NCBI GenBank assembly: GCA_034620365.1 | Contig: JAQGEQ010000170.1 | Coordinates: forward strand, 434,001 to 498,000 | Reading direction: 5' to 3' | DNA length: 64,000 nt | Source of the DNA: Pegea sp. RAD2-039 | Taxonomy: Eukaryota; Chordata; Thaliacea; Salpida; Salpidae | In this document: positions 22,311 to 36,100 of the stretch, in pieces | Layout of the letters: the number at the start of each line of letters is the position of its first letter | How positions within the stretch are numbered: position 1 is the first letter of the stretch | Position numbers and translations under genes: made by a program | The notes under the pieces: model-generated | What the model was told of the DNA's origin: nothing | Database searches by the model: none | The model's input: only the letters and a program-made list of their open reading frames with translations

Positions 22311-25300
22311 TTTAACTTAAAATTTTCATTTAATGACAAATAAACTAAAAAAAAATAAATTTTTAAAACAGCTTATCAATATCTATTGAGAACAATTTAT
22401 TGAAAATAGTAAAAATTATAGTATTAAAAAAATTCAATTCATTTAAATTTTGAAACATTTCAAGATTAAAAAAAAAATTGTATTAAAATTATTATGATAT
22501 CAAATAGAAAAATGTAATTTGATTTTAAATTAAGGATTTCAGCACAGGATCATTTTAAATATCAAAATAAAAATTTATATAAAATTATAAGCAATCTAGA
22601 AGGTTTAAGAAATATTAGATAGATTTTTAATTTTATAAATTTGTTAAAATTTTTTTATTATTTGACATATTATAAGTTACATGTGATTAAAAAACCAAAA
22701 GTTTTATGATATATTTTGTAAACAAGAGATGTAGTTTAAAACCAAACAAAACAATTTTCAAATTTTTCCTACAAATTGATAGCATAGTTAGGAATGATAA
22801 AAAAAGTTTAATAATCTTTAACTTTTAAATAATTTATTTTATAAAAGTAATAATTTAGAAAGTTGTAAATAAATTTATCTAAGAATTACAATTTAACATT
22901 AAAAATTATTACTAATTTTTTCATTAATTAAAGTCTATTATAAAAATTAAATCTTTCTATGAATAGTTACTGCCAATATAAAAGCTGTTTTCGATTAAAC
23001 GTGGATTTAATGTATCAAAATAATGATAATTGTAGAACAAACAATCCAAGCGTATTTGAGAAGAGGGTTGCACCATTTCCTTGATAAGTTTTGTAATTTT
23101 ATTAAAATACCTTTTAGATCAAACTTTACTTGGAAAAAATTCAAGTTTTTAGCTAAAATTATTTCTATCCTAATGATTGAAAAATTATTCTAGATAAAAA
23201 TCATGATTTCAACAAAATCTGAAAATTATTAGTAAACACTATTATAACAATTTAACAATTTTTAATTTGAAACGTTGATTAGCAAGTAAGTACGAAGTCC
23301 AGAGCTATAACTTTTATGACATTGAACAGATATCCTACAGTGGTTATTTTTATAAAAGTTACTAATGAGTGAAAATTTAATCATTTTTTGCTTACTACAA
23401 ATATAAATATATTTTTATTTATCTAATTTCAAAAATTAAGTTGTAGGTCCAAGACTTTTAGAAGCAGATCGATTTCCAAGTAGCACTTAGATTAAAAATA
23501 TAAAGTTTTGAAAACTAAGTAAGTCAATACTAATCATTAAACAGATTTACAAACTTGAAATTCATCAAAATAGAAGTTAAAGATAATTCATAGAAAAGCC
23601 TGTTGCAGGTTGGAAGTTTTTTTTCAGAACAATAGTAAAGAACTATTATTTAATTTAAGAAACAGGAGTACCTTCTTCAAGCTTTATAAAATATTTCTAG
23701 AAATTTTTGTAAAAGTCCTAAATATAGGGCACTTTGAAGTGCAACAACTTTTAAATAGTTTTGGGAGTTTTTGATTAGAAAATGTAAAAACTAATAAATA
23801 AGTAGCTAATAAAAGATGTACAAGTTATGACATTTAGTTGACCAATAACAATTTCTTAAACTTTGGGTCTTATAAAAGAAATTTGCAAATTAAACGCATA
23901 ACGCTTATCATTTTTTCGATTAAATTGTTATTAACAAAGATGTGGTTTAAGATTTTAATTTTGTTATTGACTTTGTTCCTATGTATGTATCTTAGATAAA
24001 CTATAGAAAGGCAATTATTTTGCTAATTTTAACCATATTGACTGAACTTTTGTAATACAAAATTTAATAGAATACAAGGTGTTGAAAACGGTTCTAAAGA
24101 AAGTTGAAGATTTGAATTTTATTCTTATTTCTTTTCAGTAAATAAGTCATTTTAATTCTTTGTTGCCTTCAAAAATTTTTCATCATAAAAAATGAGTTAT
24201 TCGATTATAGCGAAAAAATATGATCATAATCATAGAACTTTTGTTTTTGGGGATTCAAAGTCATTATCATTTGACCCCTATAACGTGTTGCTACAATCTT
24301 TAAAAACTGCTAAATACCCTATTTACGAGGCTCTGAAAATTACTCAAATTGTTGTTCTTCAAGTGAAACGGTTTGATCTTAAGGTTTTAGTAAGGATAAA
24401 TTCGGATAAAAACTGCAAAATTGTATTTTTAGTCTTATTATAGGGTACAATTTAAAAAAAGTAATTGTTTCGTAAAAACTTTCAAAATTGATTTCACCTT
24501 TTATGTTAAAAGAATGTATTTCGGTCATTCAATTTTACTATATAAAAGATTTAACAAAAAAATTAAGTTTCAAATTAAAATAAGATGAAATCATACTACA
24601 CTTCCAATAAAGCTCAAAAGTTTCTATTGTTTTTCTGACTTTTAAAACAAAGAGATATTATCCCAACATTACAAATTTGAAGCCGATGTCTTAAGAGCAT
24701 TACTTCAAAGAGAAATATTTGTTTCATAGATTTATCGGGATATTTTTTGTCCTTATAAGAAATAATATCCTCATTCAAATAATATATCAAAGATGTTCAA
24801 AAAATTACATTTGGATAGACAGCCTGAAGAAAAAAATTATAATAAGTGGCTGTAAAAAAGTAGTTTTTAAATAAATAAAAGTCAAAGTTTTTATTTGACT
24901 GTTTTTATATACTTTTCTTTTAATATAAATGTAATTTGTTTGAAGATTTTTATTGCAAAAAATAGTTATTTTATTTAAGCAAACAATTTTAGATTAAATT
25001 AATCCTAAAATTGCTATTTTTTTTATATCAAGACCTTTTTAACATTTTTGCATTTATATATTCTGTTTTACTTTTTGTTGATATATCATAATGAAAATAT
25101 GCAAATGTTGTTTGGAATAAAACTACAGTATAACACTAAGTCAGATTTGATGATTAAGAAGATTAAGTTGGCGTCTATATTTAAAAGTTTACTTGAAAAT
25201 TTCCATTGCAGTGGTTGTATTTCAAACAAGTTATAGATAAGCTATAAGTAGTTAATAAATAGTTCAAACAAATTTGTATTGCGACTTCAGAAAGCGTGAA

Positions 25301-26089
25301 AAGCTAATAAACATTTTACGTTTTGATTTTGTTTTCATTTGGTTGCAGTTTGACAAAACCGGAATCCGAAATATTAGAAAATAAAAGATTACTAAAATCT
25401 TGCATATAAGTAAAACTTATAAAAGTTTGATGATAAAATAACCTTTTAGTTACTTCAAGTATCTTCACCAAAATTACACCAAAGAGCTTTCCAAAAGTTT
25501 ATATAATCATATCTTCTTTGTTTTTACTTAAAATTATGGTTTGGAACTCTTTACAGACGTACCCATTTATAGCAATACTTCATAGACAATTTATCTTCTG
25601 TATGACGTACTGATCTGTTTCTTTTTAAACCTAAACTGGCAGCTGTCATCTACAAATAGAAAATGACGTCATCAGCCATTTGCAAGTAGATCTTCTTGCG
25701 TCGATTACGCTTGAATATCAAATTAACCTTGAAGATCTTCCCTATTACAAGCTGTATGTTTTTAAGTTTAAGCTATCATTAAAAATGACAGAAGGTATGG
25801 GCCATACTAAAATGTCAAATTAGAAAAGTGTGACAAATTCTATCAGCTCATTTCATAACATTTTAATTTTGTTTTTATCTTACCTTTAAATATTTTTAAG
25901 CTTTCTGTACACTTTGATTTAAGTTATTAACTTTTAATAAAATGATATAGAGTATTGCTATTCAATCGTAAAAATAAATTTCTGTCCTATTCATCTATCA
26001 TAAGTAACTTTTAATCAAATTAATAAATAATTTTAAACAAACCGACTGTCTGCAAAAAACTGTTAATTTTTGCAACAAATGCAAAAAGT
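22311..26089. other. AT-rich intergenic region
   Basis: No coding region is supported. Open frames at 24192-24443 and 25048-25236 have no recognisable domain and the composition of random AT-rich DNA. One isolated TGACGTCA occurs at about 25663 inside a slightly GC-richer stretch (25620-25760). Confidence 0.55.
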
Positions 26090-26095
26090 TTTATT
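26090..26095 (-). other. Poly(A) signal candidate for the myosin light chain gene
   Basis: AATAAA on the minus strand, about 63 bases after the stop codon at 26158-26160. Confidence 0.5.
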
Positions 26096-26157
26096 TTTCA
26101 CGAATTGAAAAACGTGAAAAACTCATCAAATCTCAACCTCTTAATTTGAGATCGCAA

Positions 26158-26613
26158 TCAACCTTCCATCATGTTTTCACAGAATTTGGCGTAGTTCACA
26201 TTTCCGTCGACATCTTCTTGTCCTGCCATCAAGGAATCTACCTGGTCTTCCTTCATCTTCTCACCCAAGGTGCATAAGACATGACGCAACTCAGCCGCCA
26301 TGATGGTTCCATTGTTTTCCTTGTCGAAGATCCTTAGACCTTCAATGAAGTCTTCAAGACATCCAGGTTTCAATGTCTTTGCCATTTGACTCATGATAGG
26401 GAGGAATTCTTCAAAGGTGACCTTCTTCACTGTCATTTCTTCTTTTTTGGGATTTCCTAGAACTTGCATCACTTCAGCATTTGAAGGATCTTGTCCGAAA
26501 GCTCTCAAGACATCTCCAACTTGAGCGTAAGTGATGTTGCCTTCCGAGAAGGTATCAAACAGCTCGAAGCCATCTCTCATCTCTTGTATTTCAGTCTCAC
26601 TAAAGTCTGTCAT
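26158..26613 (-). CDS. Myosin essential (alkali) light chain, intronless
   Basis: A 151-residue EF-hand protein of the MYL1/MYL3/MYL6 group, equal in length to vertebrate MYL6. It wraps the first IQ motif of the myosin neck and stiffens the lever arm. Family signatures: RDGFELFDTFSEGNITYAQ, DVLRAFGQDPSNAEV, VLGNPKKEEM, FEEFLPIMSQMAKT, EGLRIFDKENNGTIM, ELRHVLCTLGEKM and NYAKFCENMMEG. The first loop (DTFSEGNITYAQ) and the last lack most calcium ligands, as in essential light chains; the third loop (DKENNGTIMAAE) is closest to a canonical one. There is no N-terminal Ala/Pro-rich extension, so it resembles the short MYL6-type form. The whole frame is one exon, though a 5' untranslated intron cannot be excluded. 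Calmodulin and troponin C fit less well. Confidence 0.93.
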   Translation of the reverse strand: MTDFSETEIQEMRDGFELFDTFSEGNITYAQVGDVLRAFGQDPSNAEVMQVLGNPKKEEMTVKKVTFEEFLPIMSQMAKTLKPGCLEDFIEGLRIFDKENNGTIMAAELRHVLCTLGEKMKEDQVDSLMAGQEDVDGNVNYAKFCENMMEG

Positions 26614-27525
26614 GCTTCACTACTTAATTGTAACAACAAAAAACAATAAACTCTTGCACTAAGCTGAATTTACTTTTATATTATCTTTAACCTTTTTTCT
26701 TTCTCTTTTAATTTCCAGTTGTCAATGAAGTCATCAATTCTAGAAATTACTATCCTCCTTATGAGGTAATATCAATTAAGAAATGTATTTAATGGTTTAA
26801 TGTTTTTAATTCAGTTTTTCAGTAACTTTAATTTCAGTTATTTGAAAAATTAATTCTAATTTTAGGAAACGTGTTCTTACAGCAAATCTACAAAAGAACT
26901 ATTTTTAAAGCATCAGAAATATGACTCAAAACAACAGAAATAAAATTATAAGAATAAAAAGTAATATTCTAAACACATAACTTTTATTGAATTGTGTTTT
27001 TTAATTCAAATTCTTTTTGATATTTTACTTCTTAGAAGTGTTCTTTACTATATGAACTTTTATAAATTACACAAAGTTGAAATTGTTTCAGATATTCTAT
27101 AAACCTTAAAATATTTCAAACTTAGAAAACAATTACTACAAACGTTAAGATTTATGTTTTTATGAAAAAAAAAACATTGTTGGGTACCAATTGTTTCAAA
27201 TAAGTTGAAAGCAAAGGTTTTTTTTTTTAAGTTCTAACCACGTGTAAAACGATTTATCTAGATATAACATTCTAGTTAAACAGATTTATATACAAATACA
27301 TCATGAAATAAATAAAAAAATACTAGCATTAATAAAACTTTATAATTTTATTGTTTTATGTGATTTTCTTTTATCACTATTGAATTTTTCTCTAAAAATA
27401 TCTTTTCTTTGATGATATATATAAATAACTTAATAACAGATTACCAAATATCTCCAACTTTTCACATTAACATCTAATTATTCTGTATTGAAAAAATTAT
27501 ATTGATTAACTTTTCATTAGTATGT

Positions 27526-27655
27526 GCTTTTTGTATGCAAACATTTTCCTTGTCTGGTTAAAGATTTAAAAAGTCATAAACAAAGTTATTGCTTTTTGTA
27601 TGCAAACATTTTCCTTGTCTGGTTAAAGATTTAAAAAGTCATAAACAAAGTTATT
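27526..27655. repeat. Perfect 65-base tandem duplication
   Basis: 27526-27590 and 27591-27655 are identical by eye; a third partial copy (GCTTTTT) follows. The unit begins GCTTTTTGTATGCAAACATT. It contains ATGCAAA-like octamer DNA, but no function is evident. Confidence 0.95.
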
Positions 27656-28073
27656 GCTTTTTGGATAATTATTCAATATTATAAATTCTTTAAAATGCAT
27701 TTTTGAAAAAAAAAAAAAAAAGTTTAAGTAAAGATTTAAGCAGTTTGTAAATTTGACAAATAAAAAGCTTATTTAAACTAAAAGAATCAACTATTGATGA
27801 TATACAACATTTTCAAATGACTAGCTGACAAAGCTTGAGGTTACAAAAAGGTCCTTTTACAAAAATTTTTGAATTCACTAGAAATCAACAGAATGTCTTA
27901 ATAGATCCTGTTACCATCAAAATTTAAATTTAAATACAATTTTGGTTTAATTTATTCAATCCTTTAATATCTGTGATATCTTGAACTGTATAGCAGAAAG
28001 TTGCCTCGTTGCACATGTAAATGTCATTCAAATAAACTCGCTTACTTGCTTATAGGGGTTTCTGTGTGACACA

Positions 28074-28112
28074 GCACACCACAAAGCTGTGTTACTTACC
28101 GTTGTGGTGCGC
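28074..28112. repeat. Small inverted repeat (hairpin)
   Basis: GCACACCACAA at 28074-28084 pairs with TTGTGGTGCGC at 28102-28112, an 11-base stem with one G-T pair and a 17-base loop, in a locally GC-richer patch. It may be the core of a small MITE; no flanking duplication was found. Confidence 0.55.
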
Positions 28113-30184
28113 ATTTTATAATATATTAAAGCTCTCGTAAACAGTTATTATTATTACAGTATCAGAAAACTACTCCGCAAGGAATACATAAATTGGATCG
28201 ATACAAAAGAGTTCCTAGTTATGATTGGAAGAATTATTTTTCACCACATTTGTTACTTCATCTGTATAAGACTTTCTGATGTCTTCCCATGTCTCAGTTA
28301 AGTCTTAAATTGAGCTTTTCAAGTGTTTTCTTGAAAACCCGTGCACAAAAATACTACACAAATTCTGTACAAGTCAGCAAAGTGGATTTTATAGAAGCCT
28401 AAATTAAACTTTCTTTAATTGTTTCAAACACCTTCTTTTTTAAAATTATCAAAATTTTAAGTTGAATTTTTAACATATTTTTTTTATTAATTAAAACCGT
28501 TGAAGTCGGTCAACTTCAGAAAACAAAAAAGTAGTTTTGATTTAGTGCAACTTTAACATTTTGTTTATTCGTTGTTTTATTCTAATTTTATTCTAGCAGA
28601 ATATCTTCAATCAACTAAAAATAATTAAAGAAACTCAACATTTTCTAAAATATATGTTTTTAAAGATAGTAATTGTTTTGATATATGTGTTAGGCTATTA
28701 TGTACCTGGGGTCTTCAAATGGTGCTACAGACCTTTAAAAACCTTCAATAAAACTTACTCAAGCGCAAAAAGTTTCTGTAAGAATACTCGAGTCATTAGA
28801 AAGTATCTTTTTGCACATATAAGATATTTTTTGTTGCTTTATTATTAAAATCTTTAATAAAACTTATATTTGTGAACAAAAATTCATCAATTATTTGGTT
28901 TAGATAAAAATAATCCTTAAAAGTCATTTTCACTAGCTAATAAGTTTGTATTTTAAAAGAAAGTTTTAAAACTAAGAAGCTAGAGATTGAAGACTTCATG
29001 TACAATGTATGAATTTGCAAAACAAAGTATTAAAAATCTTAAGTAATATTGAAAGAAACTTCAAACTTTTATTTTTAAGATTTTAAATTTTGCTCATTAC
29101 TACTTGTTAACTTTCATTTTAAAATGTTTTAGTTCCCAGAAAATGTTTTCTAATCTTTTATCTACTTTTTAATCGCGCAAGTTGAAAATAAATAAAGATA
29201 ACTTGATCAACTTACAATGATGTCCAAGTAACAAAGCAGAGAGTAGCCTTGAAGCTGGAGTCTTTAAAATAGTTTTTACATGTTTGAAAGTTTTGATTCT
29301 ATTTATGAGTTTTATATGATGTGAAGCCATTAGAAACTGAGTTTCAGTATAGTCGAAGAAACTGATACATTTATAACATAGATTTATTCATAACATATTT
29401 CAAATGACAATGCTTTAAATGTTAACATAGTCTTCAAAGTTATATACGAGTTGATCATACTGATAGAAAAAAAGGTATTTTCAGTCGTATCAAACAAGTA
29501 CTTGGGAAAATATTTCTATTAAAGGTTTTAGAAGTTAATAATTTTGTTATTTAAGTAAAACCTAAAATTGGTTATTTGCACATACAATCACAGATTAGAA
29601 AGAAGAACGGAGGTTCGATTTCACAAAAAGTTCGATTTACTTCAAGTCATTGACGCAAGAAATAAAACACAAAATTCAAGATGCTAAAAAAACGAAGCAA
29701 GTATAGGAGGGGAGACTGTTGATTGTGAAGTTAATTTGTTTGAAAAAGAAATCCTCTCAAGTTAAAACAAACTTGTTGTGTATATTGGAGAAAGAATTAA
29801 TTTTTGTTCGTCTTACAAATTCAGCAGCTGGTAGAGAAAGATCAAGAAAGAAGTTGATAAACTACAGGCCAACTGACATCGAAGTTTTGGCAGTGATACT
29901 GATGTTATCGTTTGTAGTAATTATAAATCGAAGCAATGATTCGTTTGCAAATCATTGCAAGGGTCATTAGAGAGGATAACTAGTTACTGATCATGCAAAG
30001 TATTGTCAAGACCTGTCACTCACAACAAAAGAGATATCATAAAAGTTTAAGCTTCACGAAAGTGTTAAATTCAACATAGAATTGCCACAAAGAAAATTTT
30101 GTAAGTTGATGACGTCATGTGATTGAAATCAAGTGATGCTTGTCAAGATATGAAGATAATAATACAAAGATTAAATCCCGTCTG

Positions 30185-33100
30185 TCAAATTGGTTCCAAA
30201 AAATGCGCAATCTTTTCTTTCAGGAAAGCTTTAAACTTTTTGGGGAAATAATCCGAAGTTATGTTGTCCTTGTGGTAACCGGCTTCAAAATACCTACGCG
30301 GGTCTGCAAGTACATCAAACAAAGCCTGCCTGGTCCGACGTTGCTGCAACAAAAACATATTTTGTTACTCGCTGATCTCATGAAATGATACTTCATCAAG
30401 TGTATGGCAGAAACAAACCTTGAGAATATATTGAAAATCGTCAGGGTTCGCGAGTTTCGCATCTTTCGCGATGTCATTAACGACTCGATGATAATCAGCT
30501 AATTCCAAATAAGAAAAAGAAGTTTTGATTAATTGATGATTTTTTCAAAAAGATTTCTGAATTTTTGTAGATAACTTACCGTCATAAGTTACATAATAAA
30601 TTTGAAAGCCTTTCCACTCGCCAACACTATCAGACTCAAATGTGATTCGGTACATGGAAGCGTTCTCAGCATGAATCATTGGCGAGTTGTAAGTTTGACA
30701 GTGATTGATCGTAGGATTGTCACTATCTCCTGTAAATGATCAAATGAACTCAACAAAGTGTTCAAACGATGAGCAATACTTTTCTAAGTTTCAATTTTAT
30801 AGATCTAAACATGAAAAGACAAGAAGAAAAAGCAATTAAGAAACGATTTCTTCTCCATTTTCAAATGATTTTTTTATGAATACCAACTTTAATAGTTTTA
30901 ATAATGTTTCAAAAACAGCTATAAATGTTTAAATGATATCATAGGTACTTAAAAATCACAATTGAGTAATTTTCAACATTACTTTAAATATTCTTATAGA
31001 TTCAAACTAATGAAACAAAAAACTCGTTAAAACGGTTTACAGAAAACTTGATAAATGAGTTTTAAAAAGATTAATCGATAAAGAAATGTTATCTGATTGC
31101 TTTGAGAAGGTTTATGTTTTTATAGCTAATCTATAATGCCAGAATGAAAGACAATTTCAAGTAATTAGAAGCTAAAAGTTGGAATAGTTGAAATTAAAAC
31201 TCTTTTAAATAATTAAAAGTTTATTTAGAAATCATTTTTATGAATGAACTTCATTTTATTCAAATTAGTTATTTCCAACTTAGGGAATTGTTAGCCTCAC
31301 CGTCCTTCTCGAAACTTAACACGTCATCACATTCCAAAGAATCTCTGAACGGGATGTACATCTCAGGGATGACAATCAAGATCTTTCTGTTGTTCTCAGC
31401 TCGAATGGTCCATTCACATCGGATATTAGCTGAATAGTTTCCTGGGTAATTGGGAGACTCAATCACGCCCATAGGACCCACAAACTCCCCGCCACACTCC
31501 TTGTCTATCGATAAAATGAAAAGTCAACAAATAGACATTCAAACTTCTAATAAATCTTCATTATTGTGAAATTGACATAAATCAACAAAAATTCGATGAA
31601 AACTTCATCCAAATTACAAAATGAAAACATTAAATGAGGCATGTTGATTCCAAAACCTCACCCTGGCATTGATTGACGTCCCATTGTCCCTCTCTTGGAG
31701 TTTGTGATGTTCCTGGGCACTTGTAGCAAAAGTTAGTTGCTGAGTGAGGCTGGTAATGGTTTAGCGGGCACAACTCACATTCAGAATCCCCATTCTTATT
31801 ATGATAATGACCTTAAAAGATAACCACAAGTTGATGACAACATTTCAGAGATGATTTTGTGAAATATGTAAATCAACAAACCTCTGCTGCACAGAAAGCG
31901 TAACCCACACTCACTGAAAGATGTAGACGCCGTTTGTGAAGTATTTTTTTGTTGTGAGCCATATAGACATGTGAGACAGCTCACTCGACCGTAACCAGGT
32001 TGATATTTACCTAATGGACAAGGTGTACAAGGTACAAGTCCATTCGAAGAAAAATAACCAGGTTGGCAGATTTCTACAGAAAACATTTGTATAATTGGTT
32101 TAATTACAAAGGAGAGTAGAAAATTTTTACATTATCTATTCATATGTATCATTAATGATGATAATTTATATAAAGATCTTATAAGATCTGGCCAAGTTGT
32201 AAAACACTTTGATAATTAAAATATCAATTAGTAGAAACCTGACTGAAATTTAAAGTTTATAATGAAAGAGAGACTTTTTGAATTAATAAAAATGTTTGAA
32301 GAAATTGATACCCGCAATAAGAAAGCAAAATAGCTTTTTACAGTTAGAAAGTAGAAGACAATTTCAATCTATTTATATTTTAAGGATTTTTTAAAAAAGA
32401 AGTTAGGGTCTTGTTGCTATTTTCGTATTTGCTTTCTACATTCAAAAATGAGCTCATTAAAATCTCATTAAGGTCTTTTTAACAGCCAGCTTTAAACTTG
32501 AATTAACTTACTAAGTGGAATTTAACTTGAAAGCATATCCTTCCTGGCTATATTACATTAATCAAACAGTTTTCTTTTTTCATCTTATAACTTTTTTATA
32601 CATTTAAAAACCTTTCTTTAATTAATTGGAAGAAACAATTACTAACGTTTACACTCCATAGGCGAAGTTAGGCCAGTTCTGTTGTCGTCTGAAATTTCTA
32701 TAAATGGACATGATATACAATCCAGTTGACCTTTTTTATCTTGGAAAGTTCTTGAAGGGCACCGAAAACAAGTTTCAGAAGTTATGTTGAAAAAATATCC
32801 TTTTCCACATGGTTCTAAAAAGTAAATTGAAAAGTTTAAACGGAGCGAAAAAAAGTTTAGACCATTTTTGGCATTTCTTATTAAACTTGAATACATCTTC
32901 AATATGATGCTTTGAAAAGTTTATTTAGGAAATACTGAAAATACAAAACACTGAAGCTACGAATATTTTATTATTAATCGAAAGTTGAATGAAGTTTTTT
33001 AATGTTCCCTTGAAAGAGGAATAATAAGAAGATGTGAGAAATATTTGGAGCAAACGTTTAAGCTCAATATTAGAACTGTTTGTTTTTTATTATCTTTTAT

Positions 33101-36100
33101 AATTTAAACTTTTATGATTTGGTAAACCCTACATTTTGTTAATAATTTTAGACTAATTAAAACCGAAAGAGTTTTATAAATTAATTTTGACATAAATTTA
33201 AAATATAAGAAACATAAATGAGTTTAACTAAACAAATTACTTTTTAATTAACTTACAATTTAAATTTTTGATCAGAAAAGCCTAAAAAAAGTTTGATTTT
33301 AAACAATTATTTCTGCGTATTTAAAGAACAAAGCATTCATGTGACTCTATCTTAGTTTCCAAAACAATATACTGCTGGACGAAGTCATAAATTAATTTTC
33401 TTTCAAGATCGTGTAATAGGTTTAAATGGCATGATAAGAGATTAACAAGCCGCATATATGAATTTAAATGATAAAAATGGTAAAGTCTCGTTTCAGTCTT
33501 GTGTATTTTTGGTTAGCTGTTGCTGGTAGTAGTACTCTTTATTTGAGTTCATTTATTACTAAATAGTTGTCGTAAAAAGTTTTTATCATTTCTGGCTGCA
33601 GCCTAAGACACTCTACAGCAAGTCTAAGTTTTAATACTGATCAATTTAGAGAATTCTTAAAGTTGAAATCTAGAAAGATTGAAAACAGCAAGCACTCACC
33701 ACAAGCACCAAGAGAAGTTCTTTCATATCCAAGTCCACAGGGCCTCTGCTTCTTCACTTTCTTTTTTAAAACTAGAATTCCAGCATTGAACTTAAATTGA
33801 GAAGACTTCTTCATGAAATTAATGATTTTGTTCATCACTGACAAAACCATACTTTTGGAATAAATACAATTTCGTTCGCATTCTTTTGCTAAAAAACAAA
33901 TTTCAGAAAAACTTTGATTTTGTAGCTAATTTGTGGATAATTTTTGATTAAAAGTCCTTCTTGTTAAAGGTGGAAACTTCTCTTTCAACTTAATTTTTTA
34001 ACGGCAGCAATAAGTTCGGAGATGGCTACAAGTATTTTGATCAATTTTTTCCAACAATTTGCTTTGAAACTATCAAAACTTAGTTTTTACTTGCGATTTT
34101 TGTTTGCCTACTTAGGCAGGGATAATTTTCATGATTTTTAAAAGAAATAAACAATTATTTTTAGGTTGAATAAATTTAAAAGAAACAGTTACTTTTAATT
34201 CTAATAAATACTCAACAATGAATTATTTTAGTTTCTTAAATAGTAAAAAAGTGTATTAACAAAAAATAAAACTAGATAATTATATATTTATTTGAGTATT
34301 GGTTTACATATAACTTGAATGAATAAATAATTGATAATAAGTATTCGTTGAATAAATTGTTTTTTTTGAAAGCGATCATTTAAATTTAATGTTTATAAAA
34401 ATATATTAAATTATTACAAGTTTATTATAACTTTGGAATTGTTGCTTTATTTTAAAGATCTTTTATAGCTTAAAATTATTTTTTTTATTCTTGACTTATC
34501 ACTAAAATCATGAAAAAGATTTTGATCTTTAAAGTATGAAACGAATTGCAGTTGGGAACTCATTTCTGAAAACTTACTTTAAACTAATCAATAAGATAAA
34601 CTTCTATGACAAAATTAGAAATATCAAAAACCTTTGTATCTATGTTGAATCTCTACAAATAGTCTTCCTCTGGTTCTCTTTTCAATTTTTCTCTTCTTGT
34701 GTTTGAAAAAAGGTATGCAAGTTACACTCAAAGAACTAACACCGTGAAAAACTGAAATAGAAATAATAATCTATTAAAGTAACCTAATTTTAAAAGTCTA
34801 ATAATTAGGAAGTACATATATAAATCTACTAAAAAAGTAGGGTAGTTAAATACTTACAAAACATAACATCAGTGCTTGTATAAAATAAACATTAAACAAA
34901 TATTGTTATCATTTGATGTTAAGATCTTCAAAACTTTGATAATACAAAAATAAATCAGCTTCAAAAAAACATGTCATGTTAACTTACTATAATTAATAAT
35001 CTAATTGAAAAATATATCACTTGAAAAGCCGTTGAGTAAATTAATTATCATTTCTTGACTAACTTAATAAGTAGGCGGTCTTAATGTATTAATATCTAAA
35101 ATACTTTGCTCTCTCTTTTATTCAACTCTATTTTGATCTGAAGAGTCTTGTTGAGAAAAATCTTTTGCTTCAAATAGTGATTGCGAAATATCACTCGAGT
35201 CTATAATAGCTTTGCCCGCTCATACACTCACTAAAGTTTGTTGGAGTCAAGATTATTTTAATGAATAATAAAAACCTTTATTTGGACCTTGTCTTCTTAA
35301 TTAACTTTTCACAATGAAAAAAACCTTTTATCATTTTCAATTGTATAAGCCTTACCATACTGGCAAAGATTCTTTAACAGATTCAAGAGTCTTCAGTTTT
35401 TTAATAAAACGTGGTTAGAAATCGAGCTAACGCCTACAAACACCAATTTCTTCCATAAACTATCAGGTAGTAACGCTATTGCAGGTTAATTAGTTGATAA
35501 CTCTGCTAGCACAATACCACTGTTAACATGTTCACTACGTCTAGACATAGCATAATATACAAAGTAGAGATGTTAAGCTCAGTGCGCTGAACAACTTTGA
35601 ATGAAGTTGAGATTCAAACACGTTGTTTTATTGCAATATGAATCTCTTAAGCTAATTTAAAGTTTATTTTATCTATAAAATCATCATTCAATTTCACTTT
35701 GACATTTCTACTTAATTCTTAAAATACATTTTGGTAATCCTTTTTTGAAATCAAACTTTTATGTTTGAATTAAGATTTACAAAATGAAAAACTAATTACT
35801 TTTTAATACAAGTTTCAGAAGACTTAACGTCAAACTAAAGATTAAATCAAATTATGATAACAGTCTGTTTCGCAATTTGCTACAACCCATTTCAATAGAA
35901 ATGATTTATCACTAAAAGCTTCCAGCTACGCCTCTGCAATTTAAGATTATTATCGCTGTAAATGTAGTTAGTTATCACACTTTTCGAGTTAAGAGAACTT
36001 GACTTTCTTCTTCTGCTTCTTTTTTATCTCTGAATTTTCATTTCCTTTAAAGTATATTAAACCTATTAGTCAGTTAACTACTGCTATTCTATTTAATGGA

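Larger units (their letters stand above)
26614..30184. other. AT-rich intergenic region with minor repeats
   Basis: No gene is supported. Open frames at 28654-28848 and 29719-29970 lack domains or plausible splice context. The region holds a 65-base tandem duplication, a small inverted repeat and one TGACGTCA at about 30108. The part from about 29590 to 30180 is slightly less AT-rich and may be the 3' untranslated region of the SCUBE gene. Confidence 0.5.

Noticed and set aside
24192-24443. 83-codon frame in intergenic DNA
   Set aside because: No recognisable domain; Lys/Leu/Ile-rich as expected from AT-rich DNA; no promoter or poly(A) context that I could support.
26158-26613. Calmodulin or troponin C as the identity of the EF-hand gene
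   Set aside because: The loops lack calmodulin's four full calcium sites, and the LGNPKKEEM and LRHVLCTLGEKM motifs are specific to myosin essential light chains.
27526-27655. CRISPR-like direct repeat
   Set aside because: Only two adjacent 65-base units without spacers in an animal genome; a simple tandem duplication.
28654-28848. 64-codon frame
   Set aside because: Low-complexity AT-rich translation without domain or neighbours that explain it.
29719-29970. 83-codon frame with RERSRKK and LINYRPTDIE
   Set aside because: No family match; likely chance in the flank downstream of SCUBE.
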